Assembly (NCBI GenBank): GCA_030278955.1 | Contig: JAOANR010000002.1 | Coordinates: 3,957,982-4,021,981 of the forward strand | DNA from: Hygrophila difformis | Lineage: Eukaryota; Streptophyta; Magnoliopsida; Lamiales; Acanthaceae | DNA length: 64,000 nucleotides | Reading direction: 5' to 3' | Part shown: positions 12,705 through 23,544 of the stretch, piece after piece | How positions within the stretch are numbered: the stretch's first letter is position 1 | Layout: every line of letters begins with the position of its first letter | The notes under the pieces: model-generated | Told to the model about the DNA's origin: nothing | Databases searched by the model: none | What the model saw: the letters and a program-made list of their open reading frames with translations, nothing else | Position numbers and translations under genes: made by a program

Positions 12705-13493
12705 TCAAATGGCTTTCTTAACAGCTTCTGTAATGGCCATGTATTCTGCCTCCATTGTTGACAAAGCAACGGTTGTCTGTAAGGTAGACTTCCAACTAAC
12801 TGGTGCGTTTGCAAGAGTAAATACGTATCCAGTAGTTGATCGACGTTTATCCAGATCTCCTGCATAATCTGAATCACAGTACCCAACTATATGTTGACCA
12901 GTAACATTAGTCTTCTCAAATATCAACCCAATATCTAAGGTTTTCAAGATATACCTTAGAATCCATTTCACAGCTTGCCAATGATCTTTACTAGGATCAT
13001 GCATATACCTGCTCACTACTCCAACTGCATATGAAATGTCAGGCCTTGTACACACCATTGCATACATCAAGCTACCCACCGCATTTGAATAAAGAACTTT
13101 TGACATGTATTCTCGTTCCTCTTTCGTCTTCGGACATTGTGAAGCACTAAGTTTGAAATGAGGAGCAAACGGTGTACTTACAGGTTTGGTTTTGTTCGTC
13201 ATGCCAAACCGCTGCAATACTTTCTTCAGATATTGCTTCTGAGTCAAACTCAGAGTGCCCCTCTTCCTGTCTCTCCTTATTTCCATACCGAGAATTTTCT
13301 TTGCTTCACCAAGATCCTTCATTTCAAACTTCTTGCTGAGTTGAGACTTCAACCTGTTTATCTCTTCTCTATGTTTCGAAGCAATTAACATGTCATCTAC
13401 ATATAGAAGATAATAAATGAAGGATCCATCATGTAGCTTACGGAAATATACGCAATGATCAAAACTGCTCCTGGTGCACTTCTGGCCAATCAT
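12705..13493 (-). pseudogene. Copia reverse transcriptase palm and RNase H start
   Basis: 262 codons. The catalytic YVDDMLIA motif lies near residue 30. It is followed by the copia motifs KKFEMKDLGEAKKILGMEI, VGSLMYAMVCTRPDISYAVG and GYCDSDYAGDLDKRRSTTGY (RNase H). The frame ends at an in-frame TGA inside RNase H. The preceding RT segment ends at 13516 in a different frame, so a frameshift lies between 13493 and 13516. Confidence 0.9.
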
Positions 13494-13515
13494 AAATTGA
13501 TCAAATCGCTTATAC

Positions 13516-13651
13516 CTATTGTCTTGGTGATTGTTTCAATCCATAAAGCGATTTGTTCAACCTGCAAACCCAATCTTCTTTTACAGCAACTTCAAATCCT
13601 TCTGGTTGGGTCATGTAGATTTCCTCCTCTAAATCACCATGTAAAAATGCC
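13516..13651 (-). pseudogene. Copia reverse transcriptase, middle part
   Basis: Encodes [21 protein letters not shown] and [15 protein letters not shown], universal copia RT motifs. Its 5' side is cut by the solo LTR at 13657. The missing codons resume at 16335-16373, reading AHVDLELVQMDV, on the other side of that insertion. The joint shows exactly where the LTR landed in the RT gene. Confidence 0.92.
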
Positions 13652-14320
13652 GTCTTTGTAACACCCCGATTTTTGGTCACCCAGGTCGGGATGTCACCGC
13701 CACACCTCCCTAGCAAGACACGGTTTCTCCGAGCTTGCTAAAGAGATGCAAGGCTATGGTTTTTCAGAATTTAAAACATTCAAACAACCCATGTATATAT
13801 AATTTAAAAATTAAGTCATTACAATTGCAGCGGAAAATAATATTTACATAAGTATAATGCAGCGGAATTTAAATATAGCCAACACGGCCAGAATACGGGT
13901 TAAACAGGCCCGTTCATGCAATTTCTAGTCTAACGTATCATTAAAGCATTTCCCCAAAATTCCCATGAATGCATATGATGATGCATATTCTTCGGCTCTG
14001 AAAGAAACAGGGGAAAAAAAACGGTTTTGGTCAGCACTACGTGCTGAGTAAGTTACCACAAACATGATTATGAGGTTTCAAAGCCTTTAATTAAATTTAA
14101 AAACATGTTCATAATATCCATGATTTAATTTATCCAACTAATAATAATTTAATTGCGTATTTTAAAAGACAAGGGTTTCCATAAGATCATAATTCAACAA
14201 CATGATAAAATAATCGCAAGACATAATTTAAAGGCATAATTTAAATAAGGAAACTATTTAAGTATTTCAGGATTTCACTATCCCTCTTTTATTCGATATA
14301 ATCTAGTATAATTTATTCTT

Positions 14321-14733
14321 GGGGAATCGAACCCGCAAGAAAACAAACAATCGCCCTTGGGGAATCGAACCCGCAAGAACTCACATACATCCTAGGGAAT
14401 CGAACCCGTAGGAATCAACACATATTCTGGGGAATCGAACCCGCAGAAAGACACACCCTGGGGAATCGAACCCGCAAGGTTTGACACGGACATCCTGGGG
14501 AATCGAACCCGCAGGTCAAACATACAATCGCCCTTGGGGAATCGAACCCGCAAGAACTCAAACACACCCTGGGGAATCGAACCCGCAAGGTTTGACACAA
14601 ACATCCTGGGGAATCGAACCCGCAGGAGAACATACAATCGCCCTTGGGGAATCGAACCCGCAAGAACTCAAACACACCCTGGGGAATCGAACCCGCAAGG
14701 TTTGACACAGACATCCTGGGGAATCGAACCCGC
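14321..14733 (-). repeat. Tandem array of twelve B-box-like units
   Basis: Twelve copies of GGGGAATCGAACCCGC or near variants start near 14321, 14359, 14394, 14429, 14460, 14497, 14536, 14571, 14608, 14646, 14681 and 14718. Spacing is 31-39 bases. Units 7-9 and 10-12 form a higher-order repeat of 110 bases. On the minus strand, which is the inferred transcript strand, each reads GCGGGTTCGATTCCCC. That contains GGTTCGATTCC, an exact match to the Pol III B-box consensus GGTTCGANTCC and to the T-arm of tRNAs. Confidence 0.9.
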
Positions 14734-15760
14734 AGGTCAAACAAGTTTCGCAAATTTCACAAGTTTCATCAAGAGTTCAAGATTTGACTCGGTCAACCAC
14801 AGTTTAATCTAAAATGCGCCTAAAATCAGATTTAATTTCAAAAATTCCGAAATTTCGCGTCTGACTCCAAAACGTCAAGATCTACAACTTTCGTGTTTTA
14901 ACTTTTTCAATCCGAGATACCTAAATAGGTCAAAAACACTAATTTTCACAGAAGTATAAATCTGTCCGAATTTCCTAGGTCACAGTTTAGAGATTTCGAA
15001 TTCTACCATAGCAAATCAACTCCAAAATTAACGAAATTTGACAGAGATCATCTTAAGACATATATCTACAACCTTCATGTTCGGCCAAAGATCTAAAACA
15101 GCCTAGATCCTATGTCAAAAACGTGATCAAGATCATTCCTAAGTTCTATCCAAGATTTCAAGATCTAGATGTGAACAGCTCGGTTTCAATGGGTTTTCAC
15201 CTACCACATCAATTCCAAAAATTCTCAAAAATTTACAGTAGCTAGATCTAAGTCTTAGGAACGTTTTTCGTGTTTTAAGTTTTTCCGTTTGAGTTCGTTT
15301 TAAGGTTCGGAAAAATTCAACAAATCTGTTGCGCCGGTAGAAAGTTTAGATTGACAGATTTACGGTTTCTTGATAATCTTTTAGTTTTGAATGTTTTAAT
15401 TCATCCCAAAACCATGTAAGAGTTAACTTACTGATTTACGGATGTCTCGGCTCGATGATTCGGAGGCGTGGCTTCCACGTTCTTCGTTCTCCCTCCGAGA
15501 TCCTTCGTTTTTCCTCAACGCATCCGGATCGGGGTTTAGAATAGGAAAGAGATTTAATTAGGATTCGTTTTCGAATCTTGAATGGAAAAGAATGGACAAG
15601 AATGGTTCGAATCTTACCCCGATGATCGAAGACTCCTAATTTTCGTCCAAGTCAGTCCCTTGACTCGGTTTTGTGCCTCCGACGACTCCGGAATTAGGGT
15701 TTTGTGTGTAGAGAGATTTCGTAGGGTTTTGTAAAGATGTTCGAGGCTCCCAAGAGGGTT

Positions 15761-15769
15761 TATTTATAG
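15761..15769 (-). promoter_or_regulatory. TATA box of the solo LTR
   Basis: CTATAAATA on the minus strand, followed about 60-80 bases downstream by an AAACCCTA- and CTCTCTAC-rich leader. It is the best promoter candidate in this LTR and sets its orientation. Confidence 0.6.
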
Positions 15770-16334
15770 ATATTTAAGACCTAGGGCGTCCAAGATCTGA
15801 CCCCAAGCGTCTTGAGTCGAGATATGTTCAACCGAAAGTCGAAAAATCCGGAATCGGGCGAGAGATTCACGCAACAAGCAAATCTGTCATGTGGCGCGCT
15901 GTTGGCGCGGTCTTCCCCATTGGGCGCGCGGCCACCGCGCCGTCCTGGCCTGGACTTCGGTCTGGGCCGGGTCGTGCGATCCGTCGGGCGTTTCCTCCTC
16001 TCTTTCGGACTTCTATCCCTCTATGTTCCCGGATTCGGATTTCCGGGGTATCTTCGGGCTCCGATTTCCTATCTTAATTTTATTCGGATCTAAATTTATG
16101 TTTGGACTCGAGTTATTGAGTCCATCGTTGTTGGGTTTCCGTGTAACCGTTTATTCAATTAAATTGTCTCCGGCTTCCCGGGTTCTTGGAATTTTGATTC
16201 CTTTTTAATTTAAATTTCATTTCTCATCTTTTATGATTCTTTATCCCTTTATCATGTTTATTATATTTATTTATTTATTTATTTTATTTATTGCATTTAT
16301 TTTATGTTGGAAAATTTTCGGGTATTACAGTCTT

Positions 16335-16373
16335 TACATCCATTTGAACTAGTTCCAAATCAACATGCGCTAC
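16335..16373 (-). pseudogene. Copia RT fragment between two insertions
   Basis: A 39-base island of copia coding sequence (AHVDLELVQMDV on the minus strand), squeezed between the solo LTR and the 4.76-kb LTR. Its last five bases, GCTAC, are the target duplication of the second insertion. Confidence 0.9.
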
Positions 16374-19263
16374 TGAAACTTTTGACAATTTCCCACACGA
16401 GCGTTTTCTAAAATATACCAGGTTAGATTTATTAAAAGAAAAGAGTTATGATTCACGGGAAAGGGTTTAGGGATATATCAAGATTATTAGTCTTCTTATT
16501 ACTCAGGTATGGTGCTTTAATTTCAAATGGCGCTGTGGTCCTCTCTGTCATGAAACTGTTGACAAATCTCATGGCACAGCCGGGATAGGTTGACCTTCAG
16601 CCTGTCACACTGAGGGTCCCCGGCATATGTGCCATGATACTTCTCATCAATTCTTGCCATAAGATTTCCTGCCATGAAACTTTTGACAGATTTCCACTAC
16701 ATGAGTATTTTTCCGAAAAATCATGATCCTGGTTTGGGTTTTATTTAATGAAACCAATTTATGATGGTGGGGTTGTGATTAGGGATATATTTATAAGTAG
16801 TTATGTTTTTATTGCTCGTGTTTAAGAAACTGTGGCCCGAAAGCGCACGGTGTCAAAAATTGCAGTAATTTATAGTAAGACCGGATCGTTCACTGGAGGA
16901 TGTGCGATAGAAGCAGGGCCCACGTCGTTTTACTAGATTTTCCATTCGTATTGCTCAATGGGTTTGAAAGGTGATTAATAACTACTGGCATGAATTTAAA
17001 CTAGATTAAAAAAAAGCGATTAAATTACTCTACAAAGCGAATAAATCTATTCTAGAAAGCGGGTAAAGACTATTCTAAGAATGCGATAAACACTGTCTAT
17101 GAAAGCATGGAAAAACTACATTGTGCCAACCGTGAAGCTGAATCACAATGTAGACAGAAGGGACAGGAAGAAAAGAATGAAAATTTGACAAGATTTAGAT
17201 ATAGCAGTATTAAACTTCCATTTTTATACACAGATCTTTGTTTGGGATAATTCTATCAGATAGCTAGTTCTCATGCTCTCAATTATGCTTTCCCTTTAAC
17301 AGACAGGTACTTACAATACGAGTTTACATGTTCTTAAGACCACAAATTCTAAGATACCACAGATTCGTAACTGCCCTGGCCTGGGTGTGTTACTTCCTCT
17401 GTGGTGGAAAAGCAACACCCGACATATCATTTATTGAAATGCCAAGTACTACTATCATTCCCCCATGTCACACCCAAGGATTCTAATTAAGCCCTAAACT
17501 ATCCCTTAACTGTCAATCCTAGTAGCAGTTACGCAACTCTCAATACAACCGAGTGACCTCTAATGAAAGCGGTTAAAAGAAAGCAGTAATGAAAGCATTT
17601 TAAAACCTATCACTCGGAGGTTTTGAAGGTCTGACCCTGGTAGTAAAAGACAGCTCCCCATCAGGATGAAGGAGTGTGGATCAAGAATTCCCGGCTCTTG
17701 GTGAATCACTAGTGTGTTCACTTCCTTCCGGGTGATTATGAGATACAAACTAATGAAACGAACTAATGATTTAGTTCGTTCCGGATGCACTCACTCAGGA
17801 CTCAAAAATAGGCTTTGGCAGAAGAGGATAGCAGTTGAAAGAAAACTCAACCCTATCTTAGAAAATAGCCAAGGCCTGGATGATGTTCCTCTGAGATTAT
17901 TTACTACACTGTATTTGAGTCCAAGTGGACCCCATCTCGGTGTAATATTTAATCTTAGATTTCCAACAAACAACAATTTTGGAAAATAATGGATTTGAAA
18001 ATCATTCCCTAAACAGGTACTAGATTCTCAGTTAAAACACAGACCCTTTCAGTCTAGGCGAGACCTAATCGCTGAATCTGATTCTAACTTCCCGCAATCA
18101 ACCCTTGACAGAATATGAATTAGTCATAACTGAAGAATTTATCCCTTACTGAGATCCGGTTTTTATAAAGAGATTTTTGTTGGAAATTTAACACGCAATA
18201 TCTGTTTAAGATCTAGACTTCTAGTGTCCAAGGGAAGGATCCCAAAATAATCACAGACCACAATAATACATAATATTATCATGCATAAAGATATAGGGAA
18301 GTGTAAAATTAATTGACCCAAAATATAGATGCGGGTCTGGACAGAAGGTGAAACACAGATATGAAGTGGTCAAGAGACCAAAGTAATGGCAGAATAATCA
18401 GGTGGACTGTAAACATCTACTGTCCAATTTCCCAATTACTCGGATGGAGCGAATTTAGACAGCTTAGACCCTATAATGGTAGTGTCAATACCAGTTGGGT
18501 CTCCACTGTCTGTGAATTCGGATAAAAACCTACATGCTTCCCTTCTATAATGATCGTCAGTTAGCATTGACTGATGCCAAATGAATCCCATTACAGATCG
18601 GAATTTGGGTTTGGAAATTAAGATAAGAAAAGTAAAACTGTATCTTGATGGAAGTCAGCCGAGCAGCTATTATAACCCTGAATGGGCGAACCGCCAAGGC
18701 TTTCACTGACAGTCATCCAGACCATGCAAAATAACACTTAGTAATTAATACCCAGAATACGAGCTAGTTATCCATGAGGGAATACCCGCCAACATTAATC
18801 TGATGTATTCTTTACTAATTGTTCCACACAACACGCAAAGACAAAATCAATAAGAAGTAAAAGAAGATTCCTTGTATGAGAGACATTGGTTTCTCATGCA
18901 AGGTTGTGGATTGGGTCCACAATTGATGGTCTTAAATAATCCTTCCTACCATAATTAATTACAGTCCGGATTATCTGCTTAAGTCATCAAGATTTTGTTT
19001 ATAGAGGAGCATTTTACTGGCAATTGAACAAAGGTCCTTTAATCATGATGATCATTGATGTTGGATTATTGCTAATCTCAATATTTAATCATTAATGAGT
19101 CAAGGGTTCAATCAATTAAGTGATGAAAATGGAGAATCAAAATTTGGGCAGCATAACACCCTATATTGCAATTCCAGAATGTTACACCTTAACCCGTGGG
19201 GTTATGATGTGAGTGTTGCAATATAATATAGGAAGAGAATGAAGATTGTTTGAGGTTAAATAG

Positions 19264-19830
19264 AGAGAAGGGAATCTTTGTCGCGATACCATAAATTTTG
19301 TCGCGGACCGAGGTCCGCGACATGGGTATCCCGACAAGTTTTTAGAATTTTTGGCAGCATAACGCTTCTTCGTCGCTAAGCAAGATTTTGTCGCGGAACG
19401 TGGTTCCGCGACAAGAGTGTTTCGCGACAAAGGATTTCCAGAAAATTCTTAAAGCATTTGGACCTTTGTCGCTATGCATGGAAAATTTTGTCGCGGAACG
19501 TGGTTCCGCGACAAAGTGGTTCCGCGACAAAGTGTTCAAAGAATAAGGAACATGGCATAATTTTTCTGTCTCAGAATGAGATTTTGTCGCGAAACGTGGT
19601 TCCGCGACAAGATTATTCCGCGACAAAAAGCCATGCAGACAAAATGCAAGAGTTTGGCTCCTTTGTCGCTATGCATGGAAAGTTTTGTCGCGGAACGTGG
19701 TTCCGCGACAAGGTGTTCCGCGACAAAGGGTTTTAAAATATTAAGACAAGTGTCTTTAGACACCTTTGTCGCGGAACGACCATTTTGTCGCGGAACGTGG
19801 TTCCGCGACAAAAGGCGGTTGGCGACCAAG
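19264..19830. repeat. Palindrome array with TTTGTCGCGGAAC arms
   Basis: Near-perfect inverted repeats with arms TTTGTCGCGGAAC and GTTCCGCGACAAA around a three-base centre occur near 19388, 19486, 19583, 19683 and 19783, with a variant (GCGGACC/GGTCCGC) near 19301. Single half-sites lie between them. In the proposed orientation it lies downstream of the TATA box, within the transcribed part of the LTR. The same array is at 34330-34895 and, partly, 63705-63955. Confidence 0.9.
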
Positions 19831-20453
19831 GTGGTTCAGGACAAAAGTCAGAAAAAGCAGAAATGAACAGTGGCATGCAAACAGCGTGATCTCACCCTAT
19901 TTCAGATCAAAAAGCTATTCTAAGCTAAAAACAAACAAGAACCATTCAAAATAAGGAAGAGCATGCTTAAACAAAACTTGACAGAATATTAAAAATAAAG
20001 CAAGAGTCCTAATCTAGGGTTTGACCACACTCAAATACACAGCATCATCCATAAAATGCAAACAGTAAACATAAAAATAGCATAATGGGGGTCAAATGAC
20101 CCCAAAATGAAAAAGAAAACATAAATCCATGGGGTGTGAGACCCATTTCATGTTTTGGGACACAAATGGTGAATGTTTTCCCATATTATTGAAGGGGTGT
20201 TGTTAATACCCATGATTTGGGTATTACAAACCCTAAAACAAGAGTTTAGAAACCCAAACATGGTATAAAAGTGGCTATCTAGATACTGTGAACAGTAAAA
20301 ACACTAAACTAAACTAAACTAAGAGCAAAAATTAAATAATACATGAAAATAAACCTAAACTACATTACCTAAGGGAGAACTCCTACTGCTTGCCTTCAAG
20401 AGAACTCTAATCAACAAAATTCCAAACCCCCCTTTAGGTCATGGGAAACACCT

Positions 20454-20464
20454 CATATTTATAG
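20454..20464 (-). promoter_or_regulatory. TATA box of the left 4.76-kb LTR
   Basis: CTATAAATATG on the minus strand, about 680 bases from the U3 end. It lies just downstream of a cluster of TTTGTCGCGG half-sites at 20534-20785, which occupy the place expected of enhancer repeats. The right LTR has the same box at 35529-35539. Confidence 0.6.
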
Positions 20465-20533
20465 AAGTGTAACCCTAAGCCCATGGGCCTTGATTCTAGC
20501 CCATTGTGTCTCAAGACATCACACACATCACAG

Positions 20534-20785
20534 CTTTGTCTCGGAGCATCAAGTTTGGTCGCGGAACACACTGCATGTGGCAAAGCTTCTCGACTGGGTC
20601 TGGTGTCTCTAATTGGGTGTCTTGGTCGCGGAGCATGCCTTTGTCGCGGAACACGCCATCGCGACAAAGGACATCGCGACAAAGGGCTTGGCTGGTTTTC
20701 TTCTTCATCTGGGCTGCTTGGTCGCGGAACCCTCCTTTGTCGCGGAACATGTCATCGCGACAAAGGGCTTCCGCAACAAAGGTGT
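20534..20785. repeat. U3 cluster of TTTGTCGCGG half-sites
   Basis: At least eight copies of TTGTCGCGGAAC, TCGCGGAGC or ATCGCGACAAAG on both strands, upstream of the LTR TATA box. Unlike the array at 19264-19830, these are mostly unpaired half-sites. A matching cluster lies at 35610-35860. Confidence 0.8.
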
Positions 20786-21135
20786 TCCTGGGCCTGCTGG
20801 ATTGGGCCAGATGGGCCGAAAATATTCTTTTTGTGGGCTTTTCTCTCTTTTTCCCATCTTTTTGTATTTTGTGGGCTTGCTTTATTCTTTTGCCCATCTT
20901 TTCATTCATTTTTCTTTTCTTTTCTTTTTCTTCTGTTTTTGGATTTTTCTAACATAAATATGTAATAAAACTACATATTTATGCCTTTTTCACACCAGCT
21001 TATTATTTTTACAATTATGCATAAATCAGTCCAATTCGACTGCTTTCTTACTTAATATAAGACCGGAATGCGATCAAATGCCCGTTTAAGACACGGAAAT
21101 GGATTGAAAATAATGGTCATTTCTGGCCATTATCA

Positions 21136-21150
21136 ACATCCTCACATTTA
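21136..21150 (-). promoter_or_regulatory. Polypurine tract next to the left LTR
   Basis: The plus strand reads ACATCCTCACATTTA right after the LTR end, so the element strand has TAAATGTGAGGATGT before the 3' LTR. The same 15 bases occur at 23513 and 25400. Confidence 0.7.
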
Positions 21151-21151
21151 A

Positions 21152-22783
21152 TACTGATCGTCCCCGAGCAGTCAGAGTCAATGTTCGTAAGAACACGGAC
21201 TCTACATATTCAATTCATTTTCGTGGCTTCATAAATCACATCCTTTTTGGATTGGGATAAGACAATCAAAAACTACAAGTATTAAATTCCCTTGATTGCA
21301 GTGTTTAATGAAATGATACTTGCTCACTATATCGGGCCTACAAATCAAACATTATTATTAATCCTTCATGAATATCATGTTTGAAAGATGCAACGATTAA
21401 AAATTAGAATTAAGGCATGACAATGAACATGTGCAATAAGACAAAGCCTCTCGTATAAGAGAATCGGAAATTTCACTCACTCTCAATTGTGGTTTAATCG
21501 TGAACACTCAATAATCAATTTTAGTTAAAATATCCCATAAGCTTGCAATCAGACCAACTCGCCACCGGCTCATTTCTTCTAATCGAGATCACGAGGTCTT
21601 ATTTAAGGGTTATAACGGGGCATACGGTTGTAACATTGGGTAGGAAAGGGGAATAATTGGGCTAGGAAGCGGCAAGAATTTAATCTATCATAACTTGGCA
21701 TTTTTATTTAGAATTTATGATCATCAGTGTTTTTCTTTGCTTTTCTTTTTCTATTGCATGACATTAGACTAAGTCTAATTTGCTTGTCATTTGCAATTTA
21801 TCTATGTTGAATGAAATTCAACTCTCTTTTTTTTTTTTGAATCGGTTTATACCGATTGGTAACTTGATGATCATAAATTGCAATGCCTTGATAAAATTCA
21901 TTCTTGCACACTTGGGTTTGAAATTCTTGGTCTTTTTGTAGGCTAGGAAAAATATAGAGGGCTTCAAAGAAAAATTAGGCTTAAGGCTCAAATTGGTTAA
22001 TCCTAAGGGAAAATATTTTTGGGTTTGGATTTCAAACGAAGGCCAAAATTTGGGTTTTCTAGGTGCCTCGATCATGTGCTCGATTTCGGGAATATGGCAT
22101 GGTCTTGAATCGGTCCCAATTGCAAGTTTTAGTTTCCTTTAATCAAAATGATTCACACATCAAAGAAAAGAATGAGTAAAAGTGACTCATGGCTCAAATC
22201 TCACAAGGTTGGATTGATTCATGTCATATAGTATTCTCAAATTTAATCAAAGCTTCGTTCTAACAATTTATTCAATCCAAATCTCTAACATGCAGATTTA
22301 TTACCCAATAAGTTGATCGCATCATTAAATTTTTATAGCTCAAAAAACCTTAGGAATTCATTTCATGCATGTCTTCAATTATATTATCCCAATTTAAAAG
22401 TTTGAAAATTTAGTCACAAGCCTAAATTCAACATGTGAATTTAGAGTAAGTTTATGCATATTTTTGCTGGTTATTTAATTGAAAGCAGTAAAGAAGCACT
22501 GCTGACATACTAGGTATGTCAACAGCATATTTTTGGCCTGACAGTCACTTATTCATCTCGGACTGTACAGACATCTTTTTCAGAAGGGAAGCAATAAAGA
22601 ATTGTTCAGTGGTCTCAACAGCTGAGTTCCATTTTAGGGAAAGCAAATAAATACATCCGAGGCAAGGGGTTCTCGTGCAGTTGGTACAAACCTGCACACA
22701 CAAAAGGAGGAATCCCTTGCAGATTACTACTACTAAACGGAAATGAAACAAAGCAAGGTAAACTGGGGTTCATCTTTCTTTCT
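21152..22783. other. Non-coding internal retroelement DNA
   Basis: No convincing gene. AT-rich sequence between the 4.76-kb LTR's polypurine tract and the F-box-like ORF. Frames here are short and lack domains. It probably represents 3' non-coding retroelement sequence. Confidence 0.5.
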
Positions 22784-23444
22784 TCAGAGCATGTATCGGA
22801 GCCAGAGGATGCAGCTGGAAAGCTCACAACGCAGGCACCAATCGCGGTTTCTCAGAGGTGCATGCCACCTTGGGCAGTAGACTCTGACTCCTTGACCAGC
22901 CCACAGGTGTGGGGTGTCTGGGTTGTCTGTTATCCAAGCGAGGACGTTGGTAGACGTGTATTGAAGGACTGATCGGTCTGTCACCATCCTGTCGATCATT
23001 CTGATCCCTTGCTCGACTTGGTCTTCATCCGTCTTACTCATAAGCATCAATCCGCGGGTGAAGATTGATGCCTTATGGTTGTCCCCAAGTCCTGGGCGCA
23101 GCAGTTCACAGGCTTGCTCCTCATTCCCTTCTGCAAATGCCCTGAGTGCTGGAATGATCTGAAGATTGAAGTTTCCTGCCGCTGTGCATATTCGCAGGAA
23201 TCTCTCCTTCTGCCGACGGATCCTTCCTTGCCATCTCTTCACAGTGGAGGAGTTAACCTCGCATCGCTTGTACACGATGGCAAGGTTCCCAGCATCCCTG
23301 AGCTTCTTGCATATCCGTTGTGCGGCAAACACCTCCCTGATTTCATCCTCTCCTATTCGGGAGAGAATTTCACCAAGGAGTTCGAGTGGGAAGTCCAGCA
23401 ACTGGGTTCCTTCTGGTGCAGGATCTGGAATGGGAGGATTGCCC
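22784..23444 (-). CDS. F-box-like ORF carried inside the retroelement
   Basis: An open frame of about 220 codons. The N-terminus resembles an F-box, the SKP1-binding module of SCF ubiquitin ligases: LDFPLELLGEILSRIG, then RICKKLRDAGN and VYKRCEV. It is followed by FLRICTAAGN and an ALRAFAEGNEEQACELL...RGLMLMSKTDEDQVEQGIRMI stretch, the order found in plant At2g35280-like F-box proteins. The C-terminus has a short cysteine cluster (CPRWHAP..RDWCLRC). No ATG precedes the F-box in frame. Instead a pyrimidine tract ending TCTTTTCAG abuts the frame at 23445, so it may be a spliced exon (phase 1). It has the same strand as the neighbouring gag-pol. I infer capture of a host exon. It could also be an accessory ORF of this element family. 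Confidence 0.55.
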
Positions 23445-23512
23445 CTGAAAAGATAAGAAGTGATGAATCCAATTTTTATATAATTTTCAGAAATTATTCA
23501 AGTTCAGACACC

Positions 23513-23527
23513 AACATCCTCACATTT
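23513..23527 (-). promoter_or_regulatory. Second polypurine-like tract
   Basis: ACATCCTCACATTTA again, preceded on the plus strand by GACACCA and followed by a hairpin (TTTAGAGC...GCTCTAGA). It looks like an LTR/polypurine junction, but the LTR it would belong to is not resolved. Confidence 0.5.
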
Positions 23528-23544
23528 AGAGCTTTGCTCTAGAT

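Larger units (their letters stand above)
13657..16329 (-). mobile_element. Solo LTR, 2.67 kb, inserted in copia RT
   Basis: Begins TGTAACACCCCGA and ends GGGTATTACA. It is flanked by GTCTT at 13652-13656 and 16330-16334, inside the copia RT reading frame. There is no internal coding region, so it is a solo LTR left by LTR-LTR recombination. A TATA box on the minus strand (CTATAAATA, 15761-15769), followed by a leader-like stretch rich in CTCTCTACAC and AAACCCTA, indicates minus-strand orientation. U3 is then about 560 bp and the transcribed part about 2.1 kb. The parent family was not identified; the size would suit a Ty3/gypsy element. Confidence 0.9.
16374..21135 (-). repeat. 4.76-kb LTR, left copy
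   Basis: TG...CA borders are confirmed by three copies in the window with different outer contexts. LTRs this long are known mainly from Ogre/Tat-type Ty3/gypsy elements. It contains two clusters of palindromes with a TTTGTCGCGG core and no convincing gene. Small frames such as 17560-17790 recur in all three copies only because the LTR recurs. The first bases on the minus strand form a short inverted repeat (ATAATGG...CCATTAT). Confidence 0.9.

Noticed and set aside
14321..14733. Regular repeat-spacer pattern that looks like a CRISPR array
   Set aside because: The window is eukaryotic, the spacers are themselves repeated with a 110-base period, there are no cas genes, and the array lies inside an LTR.
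14321..14733. A cluster of tRNA genes
   Set aside because: Only the T-arm/B-box part is present; no A-box, anticodon arm or acceptor stem can be formed, and only three base pairs of the T stem fit.
14392..14812. Repetitive frames over the B-box array
   Set aside because: All frames stay open because the unit lacks stop codons; the repeats look nucleotide-driven, with no conserved single frame.
17560..17790. A 76-codon frame repeated at 32626 and 49027, looking like a conserved gene
   Set aside because: It recurs only because the whole 4.76-kb LTR recurs; it has no domain and changes frame freely in the third copy.
19182..19866. Overlapping frames of about 80-100 codons in the palindrome array
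   Set aside because: They are repetitive translations (SRNTLVAEPRSATK-like) of the palindromes on both strands, expected from an inverted-repeat array.
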